From contig CAJXGN010000002.1 of assembly GCA_913053875.1 (NCBI GenBank), forward strand, positions 124,001-188,000: a stretch of 64,000 nucleotides of DNA, given 5' to 3'. The stretch comes from an uncultured Agromyces sp. (GTDB taxonomy: Bacteria; Actinomycetota; Actinomycetes; Actinomycetales; Microbacteriaceae). A program made the position numbers and the translations under genes. Positions 32,323 to 41,698 of this stretch are shown here, in pieces. Below the pieces are notes generated by a model, which worked only from the letters and a program-made list of their open reading frames with translations, did not search any database and was not told where the DNA came from. Each line of letters begins with the position of its first letter. Position 1 is the stretch's first letter.

Positions 32323-33270
32323 ATGGGTGATCCGAGCGGTGGGCACAGCGGGGACGGCGGGCTGGCCGCGATCGGTCGCACACCGCTCGTTCGACTCGAG
32401 CATGTGGTGCCCGACGGTGCCGCGGAGGTGTGGGTCAAGGTCGAGGGCGGCAACCCGACCGGCTCCTACAAGGACCGCATGGCGGTCTCGGTGCTGACCG
32501 CCGCCGTCGAGCGCGGCGAGGTCTCGCCCGGCGACACCGTCGTCGAGTACACGGGCGGCTCGACCGGCACGGCCCTCGCGTTCGTCGCCGGCGTGCTGGG
32601 GCTCGGGTTCACGGCGGTGTTCTCCGACGCGTTCTCCGACAGCAAGCGGCAGGCGATGGAGGCGTTCGGCGCGACCGTGCTGGTCGAGCCGAGCGGCGAC
32701 GGCACGATCACCACGCGCCTGCTGGAGCGGATGCGGGAGCGGGCGCTCGCGCTCGCCGACGCACCCGGTGCGTTCTACGCCGACCAGTTCGGCTCCTCCG
32801 ACGTGCCGCGCGGCTACCACCCGATGGGTGCGGAGATCGCCGCGCAGCTGGGCGGCGCGCCGGATGTGCTCTGCATGGCCGTCGGCACGGGCGGCGCGCT
32901 CATGGGCACGCTCGCCGGGATCCGGGCATCCGGTGTCGACCCCGCCTTGGTCGCCGTCGAGCCCGCCGAGGCTGCGCTGCTCACGACCGGCGTGCCGGGC
33001 GCGCACCGGGTGGAGGGCGTCGCGGTGACGACGAACCCGCCGTTCCTCGATCGGTCGGCGCTGCGCGAGGTGCGCACGATCGAGCAGGATCGCGCGTTCG
33101 AGATGTGTCGTACGCTCGCCCGCACCGAGGGCGTGTTCGGCGGCGGCTCGACGGGGCTCAACGTATGCGCCGCGATCGACGAGGCCGTCGCGCTCGGCCC
33201 CGGGCATCGGGTCGTGACCGTCGCATGCGACACCGGCCTCAAGTACCTCGGCGGGCACATCTACTCCTGA
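32323..33270 (+). CDS. PLP-dependent cysteine synthase family protein
   Basis: A 315-residue fold-type II PLP enzyme. IGRTPLVRLEHV and the PLP lysine in GGNPTGSYKDRMA (about residue 50) are followed by the substrate loop EYTGGSTGTALAFVA and the phosphate cup GTGGALMG. Compared with cysteine synthases the loop reads GGSTG instead of TSGNTG, so the amino-acid substrate may differ (for example cystathionine- or threonine-type chemistry). Start ATG 32323 is in a GC-rich hairpin (CCCGCGGGGGTGCGCGC) rather than behind a clear Shine-Dalgarno site. Confidence 0.85.
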   Translation: MGDPSGGHSGDGGLAAIGRTPLVRLEHVVPDGAAEVWVKVEGGNPTGSYKDRMAVSVLTAAVERGEVSPGDTVVEYTGGSTGTALAFVAGVLGLGFTAVFSDAFSDSKRQAMEAFGATVLVEPSGDGTITTRLLERMRERALALADAPGAFYADQFGSSDVPRGYHPMGAEIAAQLGGAPDVLCMAVGTGGALMGTLAGIRASGVDPALVAVEPAEAALLTTGVPGAHRVEGVAVTTNPPFLDRSALREVRTIEQDRAFEMCRTLARTEGVFGGGSTGLNVCAAIDEAVALGPGHRVVTVACDTGLKYLGGHIYS

Positions 33271-33285
33271 GGCGAGGCGGATGCC

Positions 33286-33306
33286 TCCGGGCGGCCGCCG
33301 CCCGGA
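33286..33306 (+). terminator. Hairpin after the PLP enzyme gene
   Basis: TCCGGGCGG (33286-33294) pairs with CCGCCCGGA (33298-33306): 9-bp stem with a 3-nt loop, 15 nt after the stop codon. No U-tract, as is usual in this window. Confidence 0.6.
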
Positions 33307-33325
33307 TCCCGACCCGCGCGAGCGC

Positions 33326-33331
33326 TAGCGT
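33326..33331 (+). promoter_or_regulatory. -10 hexamer TAGCGT of the FUSC-type gene
   Basis: TAGCGT is 6 nt before ATG 33338; the purine-rich GGAG in between is too close to the start to act as a normal ribosome-binding site. Confidence 0.5.
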
Positions 33332-33337
33332 GGAGCC

Positions 33338-34378
33338 ATGCGCTTCGCCGGCGAGTTCCGAGCGTCGCGGCGACTGCCGCTGCTGCAGGTCGCCAAGTCG
33401 ATCGTGGCCACGCTCACGGCGTGGCTCCTCGGCGGCCTGCTGTTCCCGGCCACGCTGCCGATCTTCGCGGCCATCGCGGCCCTGCTCGTGGTGCAGCCGA
33501 GCGTGAACCAGTCGCTGGGCAAGGGCATCGAGCGCAGCGTGGGCGTGATCGTCGGGGTCATCCTCGCGTCGGTGCTGGGCCTGCTCCTCGGGCCCGCGTC
33601 GTGGGTCGTGCTGCTCGCGATCATCGTGGCGAGCCTCACGTCGTGGGGCCTGAAGCTCACGTCGGGCACGTCGAACCAGGTCGCGATCAGCGCGATGCTC
33701 GTGCTCGCCCTCGGGCAGGCGACCCCGCAGTACGCGCTCGACCGCGTGCTCGAGACGGTGCTCGGCGCGTTCATCGGCATCGTCGTGAACGCCCTGATCG
33801 TGCCGCCCGTGTTGGTCGAGCCGGCCCGCCGCGCGGTGGTCGACCTGGGCCTCGAGGTCGCCGCGTCGATGGATCGCCTCGCGCACGGCCTGGCCGACCC
33901 GCAGAGACCCGCCGACGTGTCGGGCATCATCATCGAGGCCCGGCTGCTGCGGCCGATGACGGATGCCGCGGAGCAGGCGCTCGACGACGCGCGCGAGTCG
34001 CTCGCGCTGAACCCGCGCCGCCAGTCGCACCGGCGCGAGCTCGAACAGCTCGAGGCGCTGCTCGAACGGCTCCGCCCGATCACTACGCAGCTCATCGGCA
34101 TGACCCGCGCCTTCCACGACCACTACGACGAGTCGCTGCACGACGAGCCGTCGGTGCGCTCGATCCGCGACGAGCTCGAGCGCGCCGCGCACGACGTGCG
34201 CCTACTCGTGCGCCCCGCCGAGCGGGAGCCCGAGCCGATGACCACCGAGATCCCGGTGCTCACCGCGCCGCTCGCGCTCGCACCGCCCCGGTCGACGCAC
34301 TGGGTGCTGATCGGTTCGCTGATGGAAGACCTGCGGCGCATCCACGAGGGGATCGTCGGCGAGGACGACGCCGGCTGA
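33338..34378 (+). CDS. FUSC/aromatic-acid-exporter-like membrane protein
   Basis: A 346-residue protein with about five to six hydrophobic segments in residues 15-155 and a cytoplasmic helical half (160-346). The layout (short half-size FUSC domain followed by coiled helices) matches the FUSC/ArAE family linked to efflux of aromatic carboxylates, including QPSVNQSLGKGIERSVGVIVG, typical of that domain. Substrate unknown. Stand-alone gene with its own -10 element. Confidence 0.78.
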   Translation: MRFAGEFRASRRLPLLQVAKSIVATLTAWLLGGLLFPATLPIFAAIAALLVVQPSVNQSLGKGIERSVGVIVGVILASVLGLLLGPASWVVLLAIIVASLTSWGLKLTSGTSNQVAISAMLVLALGQATPQYALDRVLETVLGAFIGIVVNALIVPPVLVEPARRAVVDLGLEVAASMDRLAHGLADPQRPADVSGIIIEARLLRPMTDAAEQALDDARESLALNPRRQSHRRELEQLEALLERLRPITTQLIGMTRAFHDHYDESLHDEPSVRSIRDELERAAHDVRLLVRPAEREPEPMTTEIPVLTAPLALAPPRSTHWVLIGSLMEDLRRIHEGIVGEDDAG

Positions 34379-34467
34379 GAGGCATCCGCCCGCTCGTTCC
34401 TCCACAAGGGAACCGGACGCCGGTGCACCGCGTCGTACCCTCGACCGACAGCCACCGAGAGGACGCC

Positions 34468-35310
34468 GTGAGCGAGCAGACCGACGACCAGACCACCCCG
34501 GCCCAGCCCGCGACCGACGCGACCGCGCCCGCACCCGAGGCACCGGCTGCCGCGCCCACCGCGCCGGCCCCCGCAGCCGAGGCGGGGTGGAGCGCGCCCG
34601 GCGCGTCCACGACCGCCACGGCGACCCTCCCCGAGGTGGCGCAGGAGCCGGCGCCGCCCGCGGCCGAGCCGACGGCCGACGAGCCGGCTGCCGCACCCCG
34701 CGGCGTCGGCGCCCTCGCGATCATCGCGGCGGTCGTCGCCGCGATCGCCCTCATCGGCGCGTTCGTGCTGCCGCTCGTCGGCATCCTCGCCTCGGTGCCG
34801 GCGATCGTGCTCGGCATCGTCGCGCTCGTGCTCGCGGTCGTGCGCCGCCGCCGCACGCTCGCGAAGGTGCTCGGCATCCTCAGCATCGTCGCCGGCGCGC
34901 TGGCGCTCATCATCGCGGTGATCGTCTCGTTCGTCACCGCGCTCTCCGACCCGATCGTGCAGGCCGAGATCGACGCCGCGCTGGCCGAGCTCGACGAGAC
35001 CTCGCAGGAGGCGCCGGCCCCGGTCGACGAGCCGGCCGATGGCGATGCCGCCGGCGACGCCGCGCTCGACAAGACGCAGCGGTGGGAGCTCGACCCCGCG
35101 GAGGTCGAGTACTACGTCACGCTCGACTGGAACGACCAGGCCGAGGCCGAGGGCGCGCCGTGGCGTGCGACCGGCACCGACTGCGGCGACGCACCCGACC
35201 GGGTCGCGACCGGTGACTCGTACACCTGCGTCACCAGCTTCGACGACGGCGACCGCGTGCAGGTGCTGATCGACATCAGCGAAGAGGGCTGGACCTGGCT
35301 GACCCCGTAG
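34468..35310 (+). CDS. Membrane protein with Pro/Ala/Thr-rich N terminus and DUF4190-like core
   Basis: A 280-residue protein from GTG 34468 (GAGAGGA 4 nt upstream). Residues 1-85 are low-complexity Ala, Pro, Thr, Glu; 90-160 contain two to three hydrophobic segments separated by a basic RRRR turn, DUF4190-like; 165-280 form an acidic extracytoplasmic part with four-element DUF4333-like features, including two cysteines (DCG and YTCVTSF) that could form a disulfide. Function unknown. Confidence 0.72.
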   Translation: MSEQTDDQTTPAQPATDATAPAPEAPAAAPTAPAPAAEAGWSAPGASTTATATLPEVAQEPAPPAAEPTADEPAAAPRGVGALAIIAAVVAAIALIGAFVLPLVGILASVPAIVLGIVALVLAVVRRRRTLAKVLGILSIVAGALALIIAVIVSFVTALSDPIVQAEIDAALAELDETSQEAPAPVDEPADGDAAGDAALDKTQRWELDPAEVEYYVTLDWNDQAEAEGAPWRATGTDCGDAPDRVATGDSYTCVTSFDDGDRVQVLIDISEEGWTWLTP

Positions 35311-35343
35311 CCCCCCACCGAGTCGTCGAAGCGGCCGCTGGGG

Positions 35344-36333
35344 TCAGCCGAGCCAGTCGAGCGACTGGCCGTGCGGCCCGGCGAACGCGACCAGGTCGCC
35401 GTCGAACGCGAGCGCGAAGGTCGATGACGGGGCGGTGCCGTCGGGCTGCACGCCCGGCGTGACGCCCTGGCCCTCGAGCGAGATCCAGTGCGTGCGGCCG
35501 CGGTCGGCCGCGAGCGCACGCACCGCATCGGCGAACGCCGCCCGGTCGTCGCGGCCGAGGTAGACGATCGTGCCGGCGTGGAACACCACCAGCGTCGCAT
35601 TCGCCGGCGCCCCGGCCGCGACCTCGCGCAGCCGCTCCCGCCCGTCGCCCGCGACGAGCCTCGCGGGCTCGCGCCGCGCCACCTCGATCGCCCGTCGGAT
35701 GCGCTCGCGCCGCTCGACCTGCTCGGGCCAGATCAGCGTCTCGAGCCAGCGCATGTCGTCGGCGTCGTCGGCATCGAGCGGCGCCAGGTCGATGCCTGCG
35801 CGCCACGCGATCTCGGGCATGCGCGCGGGCAGCGGCACCGGCCCGGTCGTCGCGCACTCGAGCAGCACGTCGGACGCGCCGAGCACGGTATCGCCGAGCA
35901 CGGACCCGTCGTCGTAGCGGTACGCGTAGCGATCCGGGTACAGGCAGAGCCCGGCCGACGCGCCCACCTCGAGCAGCGCGATCGGCCCGTCGATGCGGGC
36001 GAGCAGCGGCAGCATGACGGCGCAGCGGCGCGGCTCGTTGGTCTGGGTGGAGCGGTGCAGCGCAGCATCCGCCACCGCCGGCCAGTGCGCGAGCAGCCAC
36101 TCGCGCCATTCGCCGTACGACCCCTCGGGCGCGCCGAGCAGGCGCGAGCACGCGAACACGAGGTTCGGCTGCCGCTTGGGCCGCGGCAGCTCACGAATGC
36201 GGTCGAGCACCTCGTCGTCGCCCGCGACCCCGACCGCCCACGCCTCGTAAATCGCCGACTGCCCGCGCGCCTCGTGCGCGGCGAACCGGGTGTACCAGTC
36301 GCGCGTGACGTCCCCGGTCTGCTGCACCTGCAC
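35344..36333 (-). CDS. DUF2332 family protein
   Basis: A 329-residue cytoplasmic protein starting at GTG 36333. The motifs LLEVGASAGLCLYPDRYAYRY, RAGIDLAPLDADDADDMRWLETLIWPEQ and VVFHAGTIVYL are characteristic of actinobacterial DUF2332 proteins, whose nucleotide-binding-like GASAG segment hints at a methyltransferase-derived fold. Function unknown. A second in-frame GTG lies two codons later, but the 6-nt spacing from TAGACT favours 36333. Confidence 0.85.
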   Translation of the reverse strand: MQVQQTGDVTRDWYTRFAAHEARGQSAIYEAWAVGVAGDDEVLDRIRELPRPKRQPNLVFACSRLLGAPEGSYGEWREWLLAHWPAVADAALHRSTQTNEPRRCAVMLPLLARIDGPIALLEVGASAGLCLYPDRYAYRYDDGSVLGDTVLGASDVLLECATTGPVPLPARMPEIAWRAGIDLAPLDADDADDMRWLETLIWPEQVERRERIRRAIEVARREPARLVAGDGRERLREVAAGAPANATLVVFHAGTIVYLGRDDRAAFADAVRALAADRGRTHWISLEGQGVTPGVQPDGTAPSSTFALAFDGDLVAFAGPHGQSLDWLG

Positions 36334-36339
36334 GCGCCG

Positions 36340-36345
36340 AGTCTA
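36340..36345 (-). promoter_or_regulatory. -10 hexamer TAGACT of the DUF2332 gene
   Basis: Minus-strand TAGACT at 36345-36340, 6 nt before GTG 36333. Confidence 0.5.
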
Positions 36346-36485
36346 CGGACGCCGCCGGGGGACGGAATCCGGTGCATCCGAACGGGCGGGTCCGCCTGAA
36401 CCCTGTACGAGCGGTGCCGAACGCGCCGCGCACCTCCCGCCGACACGGGCGGCGAGGCCTACCGTGAGCACGAGGAGGCAACGAC

Positions 36486-37406
36486 ATGTCCGCATCCCAC
36501 GAGACCGCGGCGCGATCGACGACGACCGGCGCCGCGAACGACGCGACCACCACCGGCCGCCCGACGGCAGCGCAGGCGACGGATGCCCCCGAGGCATCCG
36601 TCCCACCCGCCCGCCGGCCGAACGACCTGGCCCGCCAGCTCACCGTCGCCGTGAGCGCCGTGCTCGCGGTGGTCGGCTCGTTCATCGGGTCGGGCGCGGC
36701 CGGCGGCACGCCGATCCAGGACGCCGCGGGCGGCGCGCTGGCCGCCGACGCCACGCCCATCGCGCCGGGCACGGGCGCGTTCTCGATCTGGTCGGTCATC
36801 TACTTCGGGCTCCTGGCGTACGCGGTCTGGCAGTTCCTGCCTGCGCAGCGCACGGCCGAGCGCCACCGCCGCGTCGGCTACCCGGTCGCCGCCTCGCTGC
36901 TGCTGAACGCCGCGTGGATCCTGTCCATCCAGTTCGACGTGCTCTGGCTCAGCATCCCGATCATCGCCGTGCTGCTCGGCGTGCTCGTCGTCGCGTTCCT
37001 GACCCTGCTGCGGTGGCGGCCGGCGAACGCGCTCGATGCGCTCGTCACCGACGGCACGGTCGGCCTCTACCTCGGCTGGGTGTCGATCGCGACCGCCGCG
37101 AACGTGACGGCCGGGCTCGTCGCCGCCGGGTTCGACGGGTGGGGCATGGGGGCGGATGCCTGGGCCGTCGTCGTGCTCGCGGTCGCCGGTCTCGTTGGTG
37201 TCGCGATCGCCGTGCGCGGCGGCGGGCGCATCGCGCCGACGCTGTCGCTCTGCTGGGGCCTCACCTGGGTCGCAATCGCGCGTCTCGACGGGAACCTCCT
37301 GTCGACGCCGGCCGCGATCGCGGCGATCGTCGCGGTGGTCGTCGTGGTGATCGCGACGATCCTCGCCCGGGCGCGCCTCATGCTGCGCGGCGAGCAGCCG
37401 AAGTAG
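36486..37406 (+). CDS. TspO/MBR-like tryptophan-rich membrane protein
   Basis: A 306-residue protein. A Ser/Thr/Ala-rich tail of about 45 residues precedes eight to nine hydrophobic segments. GAFSIWSVIYFGLLAYAVWQF in the second segment and repeated Trp residues (WILSIQFDVLWLS) recall TspO-type tryptophan-rich sensory proteins, but the chain is about twice the usual 160 residues. GAGGAGG is 8 nt upstream of ATG 36486, and TACCGT at 36460-36465 is a candidate -10. Ligand unknown. Confidence 0.68.
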   Translation: MSASHETAARSTTTGAANDATTTGRPTAAQATDAPEASVPPARRPNDLARQLTVAVSAVLAVVGSFIGSGAAGGTPIQDAAGGALAADATPIAPGTGAFSIWSVIYFGLLAYAVWQFLPAQRTAERHRRVGYPVAASLLLNAAWILSIQFDVLWLSIPIIAVLLGVLVVAFLTLLRWRPANALDALVTDGTVGLYLGWVSIATAANVTAGLVAAGFDGWGMGADAWAVVVLAVAGLVGVAIAVRGGGRIAPTLSLCWGLTWVAIARLDGNLLSTPAAIAAIVAVVVVVIATILARARLMLRGEQPK

Positions 37407-37488
37407 GGCGCCGCCCCGCGGCATCCGCTCGCCCGCGCTCCCGCATCGTCACTAGGCTGGCGACGACGACGCGGAGAGGCGGAGCGGC

Positions 37489-40254
37489 ATGACCGACGCA
37501 GCTGCAACGAGCACCACGGATGCACCCGAGGAGACGCCCGGCCCGGCCTGGTGGAGCCTGACGACCGACGAGGTGACGACACGGCTCGGCGTCGATCCGG
37601 CAGCGGGCCTCGTCGAGGGCGAGGTGAACGGGCGGCTCGCCGAGTACGGCGAGAACGCGCTCGCATCCGCCCCGCAGCCGAGCTGGGTGCGCATCGCGCT
37701 GAAGCAGCTGTTCGAGCTCATGACGCTCATGCTCGTGATCGTCGCGATCGTCTCGCTGCTGATCGGCCAGGTCTCGACGGCGCTCGTCGTCGGCATCCTG
37801 GTGCTGTACAACGTGTGGCGCGGCACGAGCCAGGAGCTGAAGGCGAAGCGCAGCGTCGACGCCCTGTCGAAGCTGCAGGTGCCGCAGGCGCGTGTCGTGC
37901 GCGGCGGGGTGGTGCGGCTGGTCGACGCGACGAACATCGTGCCCGGCGACCTGGTTGAGCTCGAGGCGGGCGACCTGGTGCCGGCCGACGGGCGCATCCT
38001 GCGGGCGGCGAACCTCGAGACGCAGGAGGCGGCGCTCACGGGCGAGTCGCTGCCGATCCCCAAGGGCCCGACCGCGACCGACGCCGACACGGCCCTCGCC
38101 GACCGCACCTCGATGGTCTACCAGAACACGTCGATCACGCGCGGCACCGCCCGCATCGTCGTCGTCGAGACCGGCATGCGCACCGAGGTCGGCCGCATCG
38201 CGAGCCTGCTCACCACGGTCGAGTCGGGCAAGTCGCCGCTCGGGCGCGAGCTCGACTCGCTCACGAAGGTGCTCGGCATCATCGCCTGGTCGGCGGTCGC
38301 GGTCATCATCGCGATCGGCCTGCTGCGCGGGCAGGAGCTCGACGAGCTGCTCTTCCTCGGCACGGCGGTCGCGATCTCGGCGATCCCGACCGGCCTGCCC
38401 GCGTTCGTGCAGAGCCTGCTCGGCTGGGGCGCGAACCGGCTCGCCGCGCAGAAGGCGATCGTCACGAGCCTGAACGACGTCGAGACGCTCGGTGCGACGA
38501 GCGCGATCTGCTCCGACAAGACGGGCACCCTCACGATGAACGAGATGACGGTGCGCACGGTGTGGTTCGGCGGCGCGCACCTGTCGGTCACGGGCGGCGG
38601 TTACTCGTTCGACGGGCGGGTGCTGACGCCCGCGGGCGACGAGGCGGAGGTGCATCCGGGCAAGCTCGCCCAGGCGCTCGTGCTGCCGAACGATGCATCC
38701 GTCTCGCCCGACGGCGACGTGGTCGGCGACCCGACCGAGGCCGCACTCGTGGTGCTCGCCGCGAAGCTCGGCGTCGACGCCGACGAGTCGCGCCGCACCC
38801 ACCCGCGGCTCGCCGAGGTGCCCTTCGACTCCGACTACAAGTACATGGCCACGTTCCACCGCATGGAGGTGCGCGGCGAGCGCCACCTGGTCGAGTTCGT
38901 GAAGGGCGCGCCCGACATCGTGCTCGACCGGTGCGTCAGCATGGTCGACGCGTCGGGCGAGATCGTGCCGGTCGATGCGGATGCCGCGACGGCGGCGCTC
39001 GAGGAGATGTCGGCGTCGGGGCTGCGCACCCTCGCCCTCGCGACCCGCACGCTCGACGAGTCCGACGAGGCGGACATGCTGCGCGACCCGCAGGGCATGG
39101 TGCACGACCTGGTGCTCGCGGGCATCGTCGGCATCGTCGACCCGCTGCGCTCCGAGGCGAAGGATGCGGTCGCACTCGCGCAGCGCGCCGGCATCGAGGT
39201 GCGCATGATCACGGGCGACCACGCGGTGACGGCGGGCGCGATCGGCGCCGAGCTCGGCCTCGGTCCGGGCGCGATCTCGGGTGCCGACCTGCGCACGCTC
39301 GACGACGCGAAGCTGAACTCGCGCCTCGGCCACCTGCACGTGTTCGGCCGCGTCACCCCGCAGGACAAGCTGCGCCTCGTCGGCATGCTCCAGTCCCAGG
39401 GCGAGGTGGTCGCCATGACCGGCGATGCCGTGAACGACGCCGCCGCGATCAAGCAGGCCGACATCGGCGTGGCGATGGGCTCCGGCTCAGAGGTCACGAA
39501 GCAGGCGGCGAAGCTGGTGCTCACGGACGACAACTTCTCGACGCTCGTGCACGCGGTCGAGCTGGGTCGCGTCGTCTACGACAAGATCATCTCCTACCTG
39601 CGCTTCCAGATGTCGCAGCTGTTCTCGATGATCTTCCTGTTCCTCGCGGCGAGCGCGTTCGCGATCAACGACGGCATCGCGATGTTCCCGGGCATGGTGC
39701 TCTTCCTCAACTTCTTCATCACCCTGTTCGCGGTGCTCGCGATCGCCGGCGACCCGACACCGCCCGGCATCATGGACCGCCCGCCGCGCGACCCGGCGAA
39801 GGGCGTCACGAACCCGGCGTCGATCAGCGAGTGGCTGCTCTACGGCGTCACGATCTTCATCGTCTCGCTCGTGCCGCTGGTGTGGGGGCCGGATGCCCCG
39901 AGCCCGACCGCTCCCAGTGCCTCGATGACCATGGTGTACATCGTCGTCGGGTTCGCCACGGTGCTGAGCGCGCTGCTCATGCGTCGCGCACCCGAGTCCG
40001 GGCTGCTGCCGCCGATCTCGTCGGCCGCGAAGATGCTCGTCTGGCCGGTGCTGCTGCTCGTCGCGACGACCGAGTTCGGATTCCTCCAGAACGCGCTCGG
40101 CACGGTCTCGCTGACCGGGTGGCAGTGGCTCGAGTGCATCGCCCTACTGCTCCCGGTGCTGGCCGTGGTCGAGGCGCACAAGTGGTGGCTGCGCCGCCGG
40201 GCACGGGCCGCGGAGGCCCCGAAGCCGGCGCGCGAGCCGGTCGTCACCGACTGA
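37489..40254 (+). CDS. P-type ATPase, type II scaffold with altered cation sites
   Basis: A 921-residue cation pump with every catalytic element: TGES at 184-187 (actuator), phosphorylated D333 in CSDKTGTLT, nucleotide-domain FKGAPD-like VKGAPD, and TGDAVNDA near 644-651. An N-terminal cation-ATPase domain and about ten helices are seen. By alignment with SERCA, helix 4 reads PTGLP (T291 for E309), helix 5 has Leu and Met at the N768 and E771 positions, and helix 6 keeps Asn (N796) but has Ile and Thr for T799 and D800. Calcium transport by the classical sites is therefore unlikely; the PxGLP motif recalls proton pumps. The transported ion is open. Confidence 0.9.
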   Translation: MTDAAATSTTDAPEETPGPAWWSLTTDEVTTRLGVDPAAGLVEGEVNGRLAEYGENALASAPQPSWVRIALKQLFELMTLMLVIVAIVSLLIGQVSTALVVGILVLYNVWRGTSQELKAKRSVDALSKLQVPQARVVRGGVVRLVDATNIVPGDLVELEAGDLVPADGRILRAANLETQEAALTGESLPIPKGPTATDADTALADRTSMVYQNTSITRGTARIVVVETGMRTEVGRIASLLTTVESGKSPLGRELDSLTKVLGIIAWSAVAVIIAIGLLRGQELDELLFLGTAVAISAIPTGLPAFVQSLLGWGANRLAAQKAIVTSLNDVETLGATSAICSDKTGTLTMNEMTVRTVWFGGAHLSVTGGGYSFDGRVLTPAGDEAEVHPGKLAQALVLPNDASVSPDGDVVGDPTEAALVVLAAKLGVDADESRRTHPRLAEVPFDSDYKYMATFHRMEVRGERHLVEFVKGAPDIVLDRCVSMVDASGEIVPVDADAATAALEEMSASGLRTLALATRTLDESDEADMLRDPQGMVHDLVLAGIVGIVDPLRSEAKDAVALAQRAGIEVRMITGDHAVTAGAIGAELGLGPGAISGADLRTLDDAKLNSRLGHLHVFGRVTPQDKLRLVGMLQSQGEVVAMTGDAVNDAAAIKQADIGVAMGSGSEVTKQAAKLVLTDDNFSTLVHAVELGRVVYDKIISYLRFQMSQLFSMIFLFLAASAFAINDGIAMFPGMVLFLNFFITLFAVLAIAGDPTPPGIMDRPPRDPAKGVTNPASISEWLLYGVTIFIVSLVPLVWGPDAPSPTAPSASMTMVYIVVGFATVLSALLMRRAPESGLLPPISSAAKMLVWPVLLLVATTEFGFLQNALGTVSLTGWQWLECIALLLPVLAVVEAHKWWLRRRARAAEAPKPAREPVVTD

Positions 40255-40306
40255 GCGGATGCCCTGGGGGCGGCAACGAGCGGATGCCCCTGAGCCGGCA
40301 CCGCCG

Positions 40307-40561
40307 TCAGCTCGCGAGCGACCCGAGGTACTCGTCGGTGTCGACCCACTGGGCGTGGCACGCCTTGCAGTGCCGCGTCGGCGCGAAGTCGGTGGGGAAC
40401 CAGCCGCCGTGCACCACCGCGCCGTCGGCGATCGCCTCGTCGAGCACCTCGTCGGTGAGCCCGTAGACCACCTGCACGGTGCTGCCCGACCCGCAGTCGG
40501 GGCAGGCGTCGCTGCCGGTCAGCGGCAGGTCGATCGACTCGGTCACGGGGCTCGTCTCCAT
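40307..40561 (-). CDS. Small zinc-ribbon protein
   Basis: An 84-residue protein from ATG 40561. CPDCG (about 21-25) and CKACH (about 66-70) are two knuckles of a zinc ribbon about 45 residues apart. The region between contains GGWFPTDFAPTRH. No signal peptide. No recognised function; convergent with the P-type ATPase. Confidence 0.72.
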   Translation of the reverse strand: METSPVTESIDLPLTGSDACPDCGSGSTVQVVYGLTDEVLDEAIADGAVVHGGWFPTDFAPTRHCKACHAQWVDTDEYLGSLAS

Positions 40562-40644
40562 GTGCCGCACGCTACGCCCGGCCGCCGACATCGCCCGGTC
40601 GCGACGCGCGGCGCGGGCGAACCCGGGCCGCCGGGCCGCGCCCC

Positions 40645-41604
40645 TCAGTCGCCGAAGTCGAGCCAGTGCTCCCGCCCGGGCCGCAGCGCGTCGAGCTCGT
40701 CGAACAGCGCGTCGGGCAGGTCGGCCGCGGCCGCCCGCAGCAGGCCGTCGAGCCGCTCGGGCTTCGTCGCGCCCACGACCGTGGTGGCGACGACGGGGTC
40801 GCGCAGCGACGCCTGCAGCGCGGCGGTGGCGAGGTCGGTGCCGTACCGCGTGCACGCCTCGGACATCGCGCGCACCGCGGCCAGCGTGGCATCCGATGCC
40901 GGCCGGTAGCCGTAGTGCGTCGCGCCCTCGGGTCGCGCGAGGATGCCGCCGCCGTAGACCGCCGCGTTGATCACCGGAACGCCGCGTTCGACCGCACGCT
41001 CGACGAGCGCCTCGGCGCTGTGGTCGACGAGGGTCCAGCGGTTGTGCACGAGCAGGGCGTCGAACACGTCGAGCGCGAAGTAGCGCTCGATCTCCTGCAC
41101 GCGGCCGCCCGCCAGCCCGATGCGCCCGATCTCGCCGGCCTCCCGCATGGCGACGAGCGTGTCGACGGCGCCGCCGGGCGCGGTCATGGCGGCGAAGTCC
41201 CAGCCCTCGGGGTCGTGCAGGTGCACGAGCGGCAGTTCGTCGAGGCCGAGCCGCTCGCGGCTCTCGCGCACCGACTCGCGCACGCGCGCCCCGGAGTAGT
41301 CGCCGTCCCGCGGGTCGACCTTCGTGATCACCACCCGGCCCTCGCCGAGCCCGCCGACCCGCGCGATCGCCGCGCCGATGCGCCGCTCGCTCTCGCCGTC
41401 GCTGTAGCCGTTCGACGTGTCGATGGTGTGGAACGGCGACTCGAGCACCGCCTGGACGAAGTCGACCGCGGCGTCGGCGGCGACCGCCGATCCGTAGAGC
41501 TGCGGCATCGAGCCCAGCGGGCTGCCGCCGATGGTGATGGCGCACACGTCGATGCCGGTCGCGCCGAGCGGCCGCATCCAGTCCGGGCTGTCGGGAGTGA
41601 GCAT
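40645..41604 (-). CDS. Aldo/keto reductase
   Basis: A 319-residue (beta/alpha)8 NADPH-dependent oxidoreductase of the aldose-1-dehydrogenase branch. Asp-Tyr-Lys-His tetrad elements are seen in FHTIDTSNGYSDGESERRIG (D, Y), VVITKVD (K) and LVHLHDPEGWD (H). The C-terminal AATTVVGATKPERLDG-like segment binds the cofactor. ATG 41604 is chosen because CAGACT lies 6 nt upstream, the spacing of the leaderless genes here; ATG 41622 is an alternative. Confidence 0.88.
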   Translation of the reverse strand: MLTPDSPDWMRPLGATGIDVCAITIGGSPLGSMPQLYGSAVAADAAVDFVQAVLESPFHTIDTSNGYSDGESERRIGAAIARVGGLGEGRVVITKVDPRDGDYSGARVRESVRESRERLGLDELPLVHLHDPEGWDFAAMTAPGGAVDTLVAMREAGEIGRIGLAGGRVQEIERYFALDVFDALLVHNRWTLVDHSAEALVERAVERGVPVINAAVYGGGILARPEGATHYGYRPASDATLAAVRAMSEACTRYGTDLATAALQASLRDPVVATTVVGATKPERLDGLLRAAAADLPDALFDELDALRPGREHWLDFGD

Positions 41605-41686
41605 GCGCCCAGTCTGGCGCATCGGCGAAATGTGACGAAGCGCTGACGATTCGGGCGTCCGCGCCGTCGCGCGCCCGTGCGCGACC

Positions 41687-41692
41687 TAGCGT
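41687..41692 (+). promoter_or_regulatory. -10 hexamer TAGCGT of the molybdopterin enzyme gene
   Basis: TAGCGT, 6 nt before ATG 41699, almost the same word as at 33326-33331. Confidence 0.5.
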
Positions 41693-41698
41693 GGGAGC

